From positions 49,148 through 113,147 of the forward strand of contig SIAQ01000003.1 of the NCBI GenBank assembly GCA_009697105.1: 64,000 nucleotides of DNA. The letters are read 5' to 3'. Positions within the stretch are counted from its first letter, which is position 1. Each line of letters opens with the position of its first letter. Shown one piece after another: positions 17,671 through 25,643 of the stretch. The stretch is from Gemmataceae bacterium. GTDB lineage: Bacteria; Planctomycetota; Planctomycetia; Gemmatales; Gemmataceae. The position numbers were made by a program, and so were the translations under genes. Below the pieces are notes generated by a model. The model made no database searches. It worked only from the letters and a program-made list of their open reading frames with translations, and had not been told where the DNA came from.

Positions 17671-17732
17671 GTTTCCGCTTGCGGCTTAGCGCTCGCGCAA
17701 CATCTTCTGAGCGCTCAGCCGCAAGCGGAAAC
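17671..17732. repeat. palindromic element, family A copy 3
   Basis: Arms gtttccgcttgcggcttagc and the complement ending caagcggaaac, 32 bp after the stop codon of the lipoprotein gene and 26 bp before the next start. Confidence 0.9.
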
Positions 17733-17758
17733 ACCAAGTTCCGACCGGAGATCGACTG

Positions 17759-19525
17759 ATGAAACGCATCGTTTTCGTGTTGCTCCTGCTGCTCCACTTT
17801 CAACCATCCAGCGAATCGATTGGCCAACCCGAGAACGAGGATATGAAGCTCGAACGCCGATTCAAGCAGTATCTCGACGCTGAATTCAAGACCCATCCGC
17901 TATTCGCGACCCGTTCGGGAAATCACGACTACGACGATAAGCTCGACGACATTTCAGTCGCGGCACGGAAGAGGGCCATCGCCTCGACGCGCAAAACGCT
18001 TGACGAACTGACTAAGGAAATCGACACTAAGAAGTTATCCCGATCCGCGCAGATCGACTATGAAATATGGCAACACGAGCTGAAAAAGGAAATCTGGCTC
18101 GCCGAGAACGCCGATCGCTTCGCGGACGATCCGCGGATTTACAACGACTACATCACCGAGAGCGTCTATTCGCTGCTGACGCAATCGACGCTGCCTCTGC
18201 CTGTCAACGTCCGCAATGCGGTTTCGCGCATTCGCCAGATACCGAAGATCGTCAAGGCCGCGCGTGAGAGCATCAAGAATCCGCCGAAGGTGCTGACCGA
18301 AGTCGCGCTCAAGCAAAACAAGGGCGCGATCGCGTTCTACGATTCGGGCATCTTTTCGCTGATCGGCGAGGAGGCGAAAAACAGCGACCTCAAGGCGGCT
18401 TGCAAGGCGGTCGTGCCCGTGCTGCGCGATTACCAAAAGCACCTTGAGGACGACGTGTTGCCTCGTTCCAACGGCGAATGGCGCATCGGCAAGAAGCGCT
18501 TCGCCGACAAGCTCCTGCTTGAACTCGACGCCGGCGTCAGCGCTCTGGAAGTGTTGAAGGAAGCCGATGACGAAGCCGAGCGCGTCGAGATCGAGATGTA
18601 CGTCATCGCCCGACAGCTCTGGAAGCAGGTCTTTCCGAAAAAGATTATGCCCGTCGATGACGACAAGGGCCGACGTGAGACGATTCGCCTGGTGCTCGAC
18701 GAGACCAGCAAGGAGCACGGCAAACCCGCGAATCTCGTGCGCGACGCCATCGCGGGTGTGGATAAGATCAAGAGCTTTATCAAGGACAAAGACCTGCTTC
18801 GCCTGCCGAATCCCGATCGCTGCCAAATTATCGAGATGCCTGAATTTCAGCGCGGCTTCTCGATCGCGTATCTGAACCCCGCGCCGCCGATGGACCCGAA
18901 AGCGTCGAGCTATTACGCCATCGCCCCGCCGCCGAAGGAATGGGACGATCGCCGCGTGACGAGCTTTATGCAGGAATACAACAAGCATATCCTTCAAATC
19001 CTGACGATTCACGAGGCATATCCGGGCCATTATGTGCAGTTGGAATACGCGAATCGGCATCCGTCGCTGATCCGCAAGATCCTGTCGTCGGGCGTCTTTG
19101 CCGAGGGCTGGGCGGTGTACATGGAAAAAGTGATGCTCGACGAAGGCTTCGGCGACGGCGACCCGAAGCTGCGGTTGCATCAATTGAAGTGGTACTTGCG
19201 AGCCGTGTGTAATGCGATCCTCGACTACAAGATGCACTGCACCGACATCAGCGATGAGGACGCCGTGCTATTCTTGGTCCTGCGTGCGTTTCAATCGGAA
19301 GCGGAGGCGATTTTGAAGGTGATTCGGGCCAAGCAAAGTAGCTGCCAGCTGTCCACGTACTTCGTGGGCCGAATGGCGTTCCAGCGCGTCAGGCGAAGTG
19401 TGCAAAACGAGTTAGGCGAGCGGTTTGAACTGGGCCGATTCCACGAAGCGGTGCTGGATCATGGCAGCATCCCGGTGAAGTATCTGCCCGAGGTGACGCG
19501 CGAGCGGTTGAAGCGGGGGCGGTGA
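17759..19525 (+). CDS. secreted DUF885 family protein
   Basis: A protein of 588 residues with an N-terminal signal peptide (IVFVLLLLLHFQPSSES). DUF885 proteins resemble zinc metallocarboxypeptidases; here the motif HEAYPGHYVQLEY (about residues 416-428) gives the HExxxGH-type signature and EGWAVYMEKVM follows about 30 residues later. The C-terminal YFVGRMAFQRVRR segment is also usual. Likely an exported peptidase; substrate unknown. ATG 17759 has ggagat upstream. Its 3' end lies 51 bp from the stop of the minus-strand antitoxin gene, where a toxin gene would be expected. Confidence 0.9.
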   Translation: MKRIVFVLLLLLHFQPSSESIGQPENEDMKLERRFKQYLDAEFKTHPLFATRSGNHDYDDKLDDISVAARKRAIASTRKTLDELTKEIDTKKLSRSAQIDYEIWQHELKKEIWLAENADRFADDPRIYNDYITESVYSLLTQSTLPLPVNVRNAVSRIRQIPKIVKAARESIKNPPKVLTEVALKQNKGAIAFYDSGIFSLIGEEAKNSDLKAACKAVVPVLRDYQKHLEDDVLPRSNGEWRIGKKRFADKLLLELDAGVSALEVLKEADDEAERVEIEMYVIARQLWKQVFPKKIMPVDDDKGRRETIRLVLDETSKEHGKPANLVRDAIAGVDKIKSFIKDKDLLRLPNPDRCQIIEMPEFQRGFSIAYLNPAPPMDPKASSYYAIAPPPKEWDDRRVTSFMQEYNKHILQILTIHEAYPGHYVQLEYANRHPSLIRKILSSGVFAEGWAVYMEKVMLDEGFGDGDPKLRLHQLKWYLRAVCNAILDYKMHCTDISDEDAVLFLVLRAFQSEAEAILKVIRAKQSSCQLSTYFVGRMAFQRVRRSVQNELGERFELGRFHEAVLDHGSIPVKYLPEVTRERLKRGR

Positions 19526-19528
19526 GAC

Positions 19529-19580
19529 ATGGCGGATTTCTTGCCGTCGCTGTCCATTGGATCGTCATGCGGAACGTCAC
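19529..19580 (-). pseudogene. toxin gene stub (RelE/ParE-like N-terminus)
   Basis: A GTG at 19580 overlaps the antitoxin stop codon by four bases (gtga), the usual arrangement of antitoxin-toxin pairs. The first codons read VTFRMTIQWTATAR, similar to the first strand of RelE/ParE-family toxins. Similarity ends there: the frame then runs antisense into the end of the DUF885 gene. No ribonuclease residues are left. I read it as a toxin gene truncated after about 14-17 codons; the match is short, so this is tentative. Confidence 0.4.
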
Positions 19581-19846
19581 GCGAGATCCCGCTCGATTTC
19601 CGAATGATCGTGCATCCGCCCCGCCTTGACATCCGCCAGGCTGGCTTGAAACATCGACAGTGCGTTCGGGTCTTGGAGGATGTCGAGTGTTTCGAGAACC
19701 GCCTCCATTAGTTCCATGTCAACGACTGCAAAAGCTCTCTTGTTGTGCCTGGTGATCCAGATTAATGGGTCGTCTCGCAACCGCACATCCAACTTCGAGA
19801 ATTGCTTCCGTGCCTCAGAGATGTCGAGCGTAGTAGTAGTTGTCAT
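19577..19846 (-). CDS. Phd/YefM family antitoxin
   Basis: An antitoxin-like protein of 89 residues. Its N-terminal half carries the Phd/YefM DNA-binding fold pattern (LDISEARKQFSKL, then ITRHNKRAFAVVDMELMEAVLETLDIL), and its C-terminal tail, expected to bind a toxin, is acidic and helical. No full toxin gene follows (see the stub at 19529-19580). Two copies of ATATTGTACA about 65-95 bp upstream contain the TGTACA core known to be bound by YefM, so self-repression may persist. It may be an orphan antitoxin. Confidence 0.85.
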   Translation of the reverse strand: MTTTTTLDISEARKQFSKLDVRLRDDPLIWITRHNKRAFAVVDMELMEAVLETLDILQDPNALSMFQASLADVKAGRMHDHSEIERDLA

Positions 19847-19910
19847 GTTTGCGTCCGTTTCTCATCCATCTCAAGCGTGCGATGGCCCAACAATTCAGCG
19901 ACGTTTAAAT

Positions 19911-19942
19911 ATATTGTACACTTTTCGGCGTGATATTGTACA
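19911..19942 (-). promoter_or_regulatory. candidate YefM-type operator, two TGTACA palindromes
   Basis: The decamer atattgtaca occurs at 19911-19920 and again at 19933-19942, start-to-start 22 bp (two helical turns). The TGTACA core is the documented recognition core of the E. coli YefM-YoeB operator, where two such palindromes also lie upstream of the antitoxin. Here they precede a Phd/YefM antitoxin read on the minus strand. Confidence 0.55.
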
Positions 19943-20023
19943 AAACGCATGGATCACCCGACGGAATCCAAAGACGGGCCATTGTTGCCGCGAACTTCGA
20001 GTATTCATCGAGGGAGCGTTTTC

Positions 20024-20275
20024 ATGTGGATTCTTGATTTTTGTTTTGCTGTTGATGTGGTTCTCTTGTTGATCATTTTTTCAAACATGTGGGCCGATGA
20101 AAAATTTCACGAGAAATTCCCGCCGATTTCGGATGCGGAGTTCGTCGCCATGTGTAAACCAGGCGTCAATCCCGAGATCGCGTTGAAGGTGCGGCGGATC
20201 GTTGCCGACAGTCTTGGCCTCTCGTACAAACAGGTCTATCCGTCGGCGAGTTTCGCGGACCTGGGCGTTGATTGA
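20024..20275 (+). CDS. small membrane protein with acyl-carrier-like C-terminus lacking the Ser site
   Basis: A protein of 83 residues with an N-terminal membrane segment (WILDFCFAVDVVLLLIIFS). From residue 50 on (ALKVRRIVADSLGLSYKQVY, then PSASFADLGVD) it follows the first half of an acyl carrier protein closely, but the stop codon comes exactly where the phosphopantetheine-bearing DSL would be. A palindromic element begins 13 bp after the stop. It may be a natural short family that keeps only helix 1 and its loop, or a gene cut short. The ATG at 20024 has aggga upstream with good spacing. Confidence 0.65.
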   Translation: MWILDFCFAVDVVLLLIIFSNMWADEKFHEKFPPISDAEFVAMCKPGVNPEIALKVRRIVADSLGLSYKQVYPSASFADLGVD

Positions 20276-20288
20276 CCGTGTTTGCCCA

Positions 20289-20359
20289 AAGCGCAAGCGA
20301 AGGGGAAGCGCCGACAACCTGTTAATCAGGTTACCGACGCTTCCCCTTCGCTTGCGCTT
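20289..20359. repeat. palindromic element, family J
   Basis: Arms aagcgcaagcgaaggggaag and cttccccttcgcttgcgctt, with an inner cgacaacctg/caggttaccg pairing. It lies midway between convergent stop codons (13 and 15 bp). Confidence 0.9.
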
Positions 20360-20374
20360 CGAGCTAACGGACCA

Positions 20375-21703
20375 TTACGCACACAACTCACGGACCGGCC
20401 GAGCGTCTTCTGGCAGGATCGTTGTCGGCCGGTCGAAGACGTCGCGGACGATGGTGTGCGGGTCCATGCCCATGTTGTGATAGATCGTCGCCAGGATGTT
20501 GCGGAAGTGGACCGGATTCTGTGCAGCGTAGGCCCCGATGCTGTCGGTGCTCCCCACGACGTGCCCGGTCGGCATGCCGCCGCCTGACATCACGGCACAA
20601 TTCACCGGCGCCCAGTGATCGCGCCCGGCATCGCGGTTGATTCGTGGCGTTCGGCCGAACTCGCCCCAGACGATGACGTTGACATCGCGATCCATCCCAC
20701 GTTGATGGATGTCCTCGATCAACGCCGAGATGCCCTGATCGAACTGCGGCAGGTTGCCTCGCAACGAACTGAAGTTGTTGCCATGCGTATCCCAGAAACC
20801 GTAGGCGACGGTGACACAGCGGACGCCGGCTTCGACAAGCCGACGTGCCTGGAGCAGCTGATCGTTCCATAGCGGTGCGCCGTCGCCCTGATGCCGTGGC
20901 GAGCCGAAACCATAACGCTCACGCACGCCGCGCGATTCCTTGTCGAGATCGAGGGCATCGACAAGACGACTCGACGTCAGCACTTCGTAGGCCTGGCGGT
21001 AGGAGATGTCCATCCGCTCCATCGGCGTGCTATCAACGGATCGGCGAATCTGATCGACCGATTGCAGCAGCGTTCGGCGATCGCGGAATTCATCCTGCGA
21101 CATCTGCGTCAAACGCATCAGGTTCAGCTGATCGGCCTCGACCTTCGCGCCAGCGTATGCTGGGCCAACAAAGCCGGGGCCGGGAATGTTGTACGGGCGG
21201 TGCTGCATCGTCGGGAAAAGATCGACATACGCGGGGATCACTGGCGAGGTTCGGCCGAGCACGCGCGAGATGACCGAGCAAACGTTGGGCTTGCCTTCGC
21301 GGCGGGTGACGTCCATGCCAAAGCCGGTCGTCGTGTGAAAGCTCGAATGCTCGTCGCGCTGGCCGACGATCGAGCGGACGATGGCGAACTTGTCGGTCAT
21401 CCGCGCAAGGCGCGGCAGATATTCGGAAATCCGAATGCCGGGCACGTTGGTCGCGATCGGGTTGAATTCGCCGCGAATCTCGGCGGGAGCATCGGGCTTC
21501 ATGTCGAACGAATCATGGTGCGACAGGCCGCCCGACAAGTAAACCATGATTACCGACTTGTTCGACCGCGTGCCCGATTGTTGCTCGGCGCGCAGGATCG
21601 ACGGCAGCGCCAACCCGCCCATCGCCATGGCGCCGATCTGCATAAACGAGCGGCGTGAAACACCATCGCAAAAGCGAGCTTTCCCAGTATTCAGCGTCAA
21701 CAT
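20375..21703 (-). CDS. DUF1501 domain protein with Tat signal
   Basis: A protein of 442 residues of the DUF1501 family (alkaline-phosphatase-like fold, very common in planctomycetes). It starts with a twin-arginine signal (SRRSFMQIGAMAMGGLALPSILRA), so it is exported folded. Typical segments follow: SVIMVYLSGGLSHHDSFDMKPDAP near residue 50, IVRSIVGQRDEHSSFHTTTG, and the C-terminal VIVWGEFGRTPRIN with GRDHWAPVNCAVMSGGG. ATG 21703 has gggaga six bases upstream. Such genes are often paired with DUF1549/DUF1553 cytochrome genes; none is adjacent here. Confidence 0.93.
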   Translation of the reverse strand: MLTLNTGKARFCDGVSRRSFMQIGAMAMGGLALPSILRAEQQSGTRSNKSVIMVYLSGGLSHHDSFDMKPDAPAEIRGEFNPIATNVPGIRISEYLPRLARMTDKFAIVRSIVGQRDEHSSFHTTTGFGMDVTRREGKPNVCSVISRVLGRTSPVIPAYVDLFPTMQHRPYNIPGPGFVGPAYAGAKVEADQLNLMRLTQMSQDEFRDRRTLLQSVDQIRRSVDSTPMERMDISYRQAYEVLTSSRLVDALDLDKESRGVRERYGFGSPRHQGDGAPLWNDQLLQARRLVEAGVRCVTVAYGFWDTHGNNFSSLRGNLPQFDQGISALIEDIHQRGMDRDVNVIVWGEFGRTPRINRDAGRDHWAPVNCAVMSGGGMPTGHVVGSTDSIGAYAAQNPVHFRNILATIYHNMGMDPHTIVRDVFDRPTTILPEDARPVRELCA

Positions 21704-21911
21704 TACTTTCTCTCCCAAAGACCGAAAACGTGTGCGGTGCGGTTATTCAGGTGAAACGAAATCGCTTGGCAGGCATCATCAAGGTTGGAATATACCTGGC
21801 TATTGTAGCAAGAATCGATGAAGAAATCCGCGCGAATCGGGATTTTCGGTCGGAGCTATCAGCTATGCTTCGCATGATGGTTGCTGTCATATCTCCAGAC
21901 AGATCAAAGTA

Positions 21912-21993
21912 ATTCCGAGCCGCGACCGTGAGGGAGCGGCCGACGGGTGCCGGGCGCACATTGTCGACCGCTCCCTTACGGTCGCGGCTCGGA
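21912..21993. repeat. palindromic element, family D copy 1
   Basis: Arms ttccgagccgcgaccgtgag and ttacggtcgcggctcggaa, 82 bp, in the 356-bp spacer between divergent genes. The rest of the spacer has short tandem tagctga repeats near 22020-22035 and no gene. Second copy at 37522. Confidence 0.88.
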
Positions 21994-22059
21994 AAAAGAT
22001 CGAATGCACCGATCAGAGAATAGCTGATAGCTGATAGATCGTATTCATAAAATACCCGA

Positions 22060-23502
22060 ATGATTCGACCGCGAACAAAGCTGACGATGCCGCCGTATGT
22101 CGTGCCGATTACTGGGCTGACGGCGTGGGAGGTCTGCCGTCGGCTCTGCGATTTACCACGCCTGCTGTTCTTGGATAGCGCTCAGACTTCATCGCTCGGG
22201 CGGTACTCGTTCGTGACGGCGGAGCCTGTTGAATTCCTAACCTCACATGGCGGCTGGATCGCGGAAGATGGCAAGGTTACGATGCACGCCGATCCGCTGA
22301 CGGTGCTGTCGCGGCGATTGGCGGATTTCGCGGTGGAATCGTTGCCCGATCTGCCGCCGTTTCAAGGTGGGGCCGCCGGGCTATTCGCCTATGAGCTTGG
22401 CCATCATTTTGAGAATCTGCCTCGCACGGAATTTAACGACTTCGGGGTTCCCGATTTGGCCATCGGCATTTACGATTGGGTCATCGCGTTTGACCACCAT
22501 GCCAACACAAGCTGGTTAATCTCGACCGGCTATCCCGAAACAGCGCCCGATGCACGCTTGACCCGCGCTCGCACTCGCGCTGAGGCGGTGCAGCGCCGCC
22601 TGGATCGGGTCGCGCCCACATGCCCAGCAAACGTGATGACGCCAGGCCAGCTGCAATCGCCGAGCTTTCCGGTGCCGCATCTCCCTGGCATCACGAGCAA
22701 TTTCGACGAGCCGAGCTACTTGCGGGCCGTCGCCCGAGCGATCGAATACACCCACGCCGGCGATTGCTTTCAGGTGAATATCGCGCAGCGTCTTCTCGCG
22801 CCGGCGCCCGAGCGACCGCTCGATTTATACGCCCGCTTGCGCGAACGCAATCCCGCGCCGTTCGCAGGCTATTTCGATATGGGCGACCACCAACTGCTCA
22901 GCGCGTCGCCCGAGCGATTCATGCAGGTTGCCGACCGAAATGTCGTGACACGCCCGATCAAAGGCACTCGGCCTCGGGGAAGAACGCCCGACGATGACCT
23001 TCGCCTCGCCAACGAGTTGCGTGCCAGCACCAAGGATCGCTCCGAAAACGTCATGATCGTTGACTTGATGCGCAACGATCTCGGGCGCGTCTGCGAATAT
23101 GGCAGCGTGCGCGTCGAGGCAGTGTGCAAGCTCGAAAGCTATCCGTTCGTGCATCATCTCGTGTCGGACGTGCGTGGCCGACTGCGCGAAGGCCTCGGCC
23201 CGACCGATTTGCTGCGTGCGTCGTTCCCCGGCGGGTCGGTCACCGGCGCACCGAAGATTCGCGCCATGGAAATCATCACCGAACTCGAACGCACCACGCG
23301 AGGCCCATACTGCGGTTGCCTTGGCTACATCGGCTTCGACGACACGATGGATACGAATCTGCTGATCCGCACGTTCGTTCTCAGCAAAGGCCAACTGCAC
23401 TTTTCGGTCGGCGGAGGCATCGTCGCCGACTCGATCCCCGAACGCGAATACGCCGAAACCTGGCACAAAGCCGAGGGATTGCTGCGAGCGCTTCAGAGTT
23501 GA
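22060..23502 (+). CDS. pabB: aminodeoxychorismate synthase component I
   Basis: Converts chorismate and ammonia to 4-amino-4-deoxychorismate in folate synthesis. The call is 480 residues. The chorismate-binding signature GGSVTGAPKIRAMEIITELE lies near residue 390, and SPERFMQV near 286. The motif PIKGT (about residue 304) has the Lys that marks PabB; anthranilate synthase TrpE has PIAGT there. An ATG at 22087 (MPPYVVPITG) is an alternative start. No glutaminase partner or lyase gene is adjacent. Confidence 0.9.
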   Translation: MIRPRTKLTMPPYVVPITGLTAWEVCRRLCDLPRLLFLDSAQTSSLGRYSFVTAEPVEFLTSHGGWIAEDGKVTMHADPLTVLSRRLADFAVESLPDLPPFQGGAAGLFAYELGHHFENLPRTEFNDFGVPDLAIGIYDWVIAFDHHANTSWLISTGYPETAPDARLTRARTRAEAVQRRLDRVAPTCPANVMTPGQLQSPSFPVPHLPGITSNFDEPSYLRAVARAIEYTHAGDCFQVNIAQRLLAPAPERPLDLYARLRERNPAPFAGYFDMGDHQLLSASPERFMQVADRNVVTRPIKGTRPRGRTPDDDLRLANELRASTKDRSENVMIVDLMRNDLGRVCEYGSVRVEAVCKLESYPFVHHLVSDVRGRLREGLGPTDLLRASFPGGSVTGAPKIRAMEIITELERTTRGPYCGCLGYIGFDDTMDTNLLIRTFVLSKGQLHFSVGGGIVADSIPEREYAETWHKAEGLLRALQS

Positions 23503-23523
23503 CGCCGCCGACAAAAGTCGCTT

Positions 23524-23588
23524 TACGAGCCGGAAGCGTAAGCGTAAGCGAGGCAACCAGGCCGCCTCGCTTACGCTTCAGCCTCGGA
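23524..23588. repeat. palindromic element, family E copy 3
   Basis: Arms tacgagccggaagcgtaagc and a facing gcttacgcttcagcctcgga, with an extra agcgta repeat in the left arm. Begins 21 bp after the pabB stop codon. Confidence 0.85.
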
Positions 23589-23618
23589 AACGGACTTTTG
23601 TCGGCCGCGTCAGAGTTG

Positions 23619-23715
23619 AACCACGAAACACACGAAACACACGAAAAAGAACCGAAAGGTTTTGTTGGCCTTGCATCGAATTTTTTTTCGTGACTTTCGT
23701 GTGTTTCGTGGTTAA
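23619..23715. repeat. inverted-repeat element, family G copy
   Basis: Arms aaccacgaaacacacgaaac and gaaag...cgtgtgtttcgtggtt, 97 bp, placed directly before the MFS gene. Wording (cacgaaa units) is shared with the larger elements at 25153 and 28862. Confidence 0.8.
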
Positions 23716-23745
23716 ATGTATTTCCCTAATAAAACGCGAGTCATT

Positions 23746-25113
23746 ATGGCATCGAATGACATTTCCGTTTCCGCCGTTCCGACGCGGGCACGCTTCATCG
23801 TGTTGGCGTTTCTCTGTTCGATGGCGTTTGTCCTCTACCTCGACCGCGTTTGCATTGCGCAGGCGCTGGTGCCGATGAGCGCGGAGTTTGGCTTCACCGA
23901 AGTGCATACGAAGTGGATATTGATGGCGTTCACGCTCTCGTATGGCCTCTTTGAACTGCCCGCAGGGAGGCTCGGCGACCAATTCGGCGCCCGGAGTGTG
24001 CTGACACGCATCGTGATCTGGTGGTCGATCTGCACCGCGTTGACGGGATGCGTACTCCATTTCTCCTACGAGTTCTTCCCGTTCTCGATTTCGATTGTAT
24101 TCAACACGCTGGTACTGCTCGCGGTAGTTCGCTTCCTGTTCGGCGCGGGCGAGGCCGGGGCGATTCCGAACGCCGCCCGCATGCTCAAAGCCTGGTTCCC
24201 GCTCGACGAACGAGGCCGCATGCAGGGGTTCTTTCAAGCATCCATGCACGTAGGCGGCATGGTCGCGCCGATTGTGGCGGCGTTAATTATCAAATCGGTA
24301 GGCTGGCGCTGGAGCTTCTTCGCCTTCGGCACAATCGGGCTGATCTGGGCCAGCGTGTTCTACTGGTGGTTTCGCGATACTCCCGCGCAGCATCCGAGCG
24401 TGAACGCGGCTGAACTCGCTAGAATCCAACCGATCGCCATCGCGGACGATGGCGGGCATCATGCCATTCCCTGGCGTGCGGCGATGCGGCATCCGAATCT
24501 TTGGTTCCTCGGCGTTATCGTGTCGCTGACATCGTTTAATTCGTACCTCTTCTTTTCGTGGTACTCGACCTACCTGCAACTTGGCCGCGGCGTGTCAAAT
24601 CACGACGCGGGCTACCTCTCGGCACTCGTGTTGGCTGGCATGACGTCCGGCGCATTGCTCGGCGGCGTGATCGCGGACCGTACGACGCGCTTCGCCGCCG
24701 ATCGCTACAAAGTCCGCCGCCGCGTTGCCTTGTTGGTCTTCACCCTGGCTGCGCTGTCGTTGACGGCAAGCGTGCATGCCGAATGGACGCTGCTCTCGGC
24801 GTTTCTCTGCGCTCTGGCCGGCTTCTTTATGTTTGTACAACAAACCACGTGGTGGGCATGCACCTTCGAGGCCGCAGGGAAACACACAGGAACGCTGTTC
24901 GGCCTGCTCAACGGCGTCGGTATCTTTGGCGCGTTAGGTTCGCAATATTTCTTCGGCACTTTCGCAACCTGGCGCCGCGAGGAGGGATACAGCGGCCGCG
25001 ATGTGTGGGACCCGGCCTTCTACGTCTTCGCCAGCGCCCTGTTTCTGGCAGGAATCCTCTGGCAATTCATGCGCGAACGACCCGCCGTCGGCGAGGGGCC
25101 TTCCGCAGAATAA
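23746..25113 (+). CDS. MFS transporter, anion:cation symporter type
   Basis: A 12-segment membrane transporter of 455 residues. The N-terminal domain fits the ACS (phthalate/tartrate/hexuronate) branch: YLDRVCIAQALVPMSAEFGF in TM1, ELPAGRLGDQFGARSVLTRIV in the TM2-3 loop, and FGAGEAGAIPNAARMLKAWFP in TM4. The likely cargo is an organic anion. ATG 23746 (MASNDISVS) is preferred to 23716. No catabolic partner is adjacent. Confidence 0.9.
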   Translation: MASNDISVSAVPTRARFIVLAFLCSMAFVLYLDRVCIAQALVPMSAEFGFTEVHTKWILMAFTLSYGLFELPAGRLGDQFGARSVLTRIVIWWSICTALTGCVLHFSYEFFPFSISIVFNTLVLLAVVRFLFGAGEAGAIPNAARMLKAWFPLDERGRMQGFFQASMHVGGMVAPIVAALIIKSVGWRWSFFAFGTIGLIWASVFYWWFRDTPAQHPSVNAAELARIQPIAIADDGGHHAIPWRAAMRHPNLWFLGVIVSLTSFNSYLFFSWYSTYLQLGRGVSNHDAGYLSALVLAGMTSGALLGGVIADRTTRFAADRYKVRRRVALLVFTLAALSLTASVHAEWTLLSAFLCALAGFFMFVQQTTWWACTFEAAGKHTGTLFGLLNGVGIFGALGSQYFFGTFATWRREEGYSGRDVWDPAFYVFASALFLAGILWQFMRERPAVGEGPSAE

Positions 25114-25152
25114 AGAACGAATAGCACGGCGCGGACGAGCTCCAACAAATAC

Positions 25153-25386
25153 AGAATCACGAAAGTACGAAAGGAAGGCATAGCCATTCACGACAAGTCA
25201 CAAGCCATAGCAAATCTCTCGATAAGGAAAGCAGGAAGGCAGGAAAAAAGGGCTGATTCAATTCTTGCTTTCCTGCCTTATCGTCCCTGCATTTTCCGGT
25301 AGTACGGTGTACGGTTGGGCAAATCGCTTGGGTTGGGTTTCTATTTCGTGTTTTCGTACTTTCGGGCTTTCGTGATTTGCATTCTG
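25153..25386. repeat. long nested inverted-repeat element, left flank of glycosyltransferase
   Basis: Outer arms agaatcacgaaagtacgaaa (25153) and tttcgtactttcgggctttc...gtgatt (to about 25378); inside is a second palindrome at 25221-25282 (gataaggaaagcaggaa facing ttcttgctttcctgccttat). A related element lies at 28862. No gene is seen in the 25114-25643 spacer. Confidence 0.8.
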
Positions 25387-25643
25387 AATTTGCGCAAAAT
25401 GAATTCTGCGCGGCGTGCAAAGATTTTGAAGGTAGGTAACACGGAGAACACGGACAGGAAAAATCGCTTTGATGGTATTTCGCATCCGCGTAATCAGTGC
25501 TATTCGCCGTTAAATTTGGTTCAACACAAGTGCTGACGTGCACCCAAGCATGCCACTACGAACATCTTCGTATTGCGTTGATTTTGCGAAATGTGCTACC
25601 ATTTCCGTTTATACCATAACCAGGCCGTTCACGGAGGAACGCC

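Noticed and set aside
18035..19237. 400-codon minus-strand frame opposite the DUF885 gene
   Set aside because: Composition-driven shadow; the plus strand has the metallopeptidase-like motif and signal peptide.
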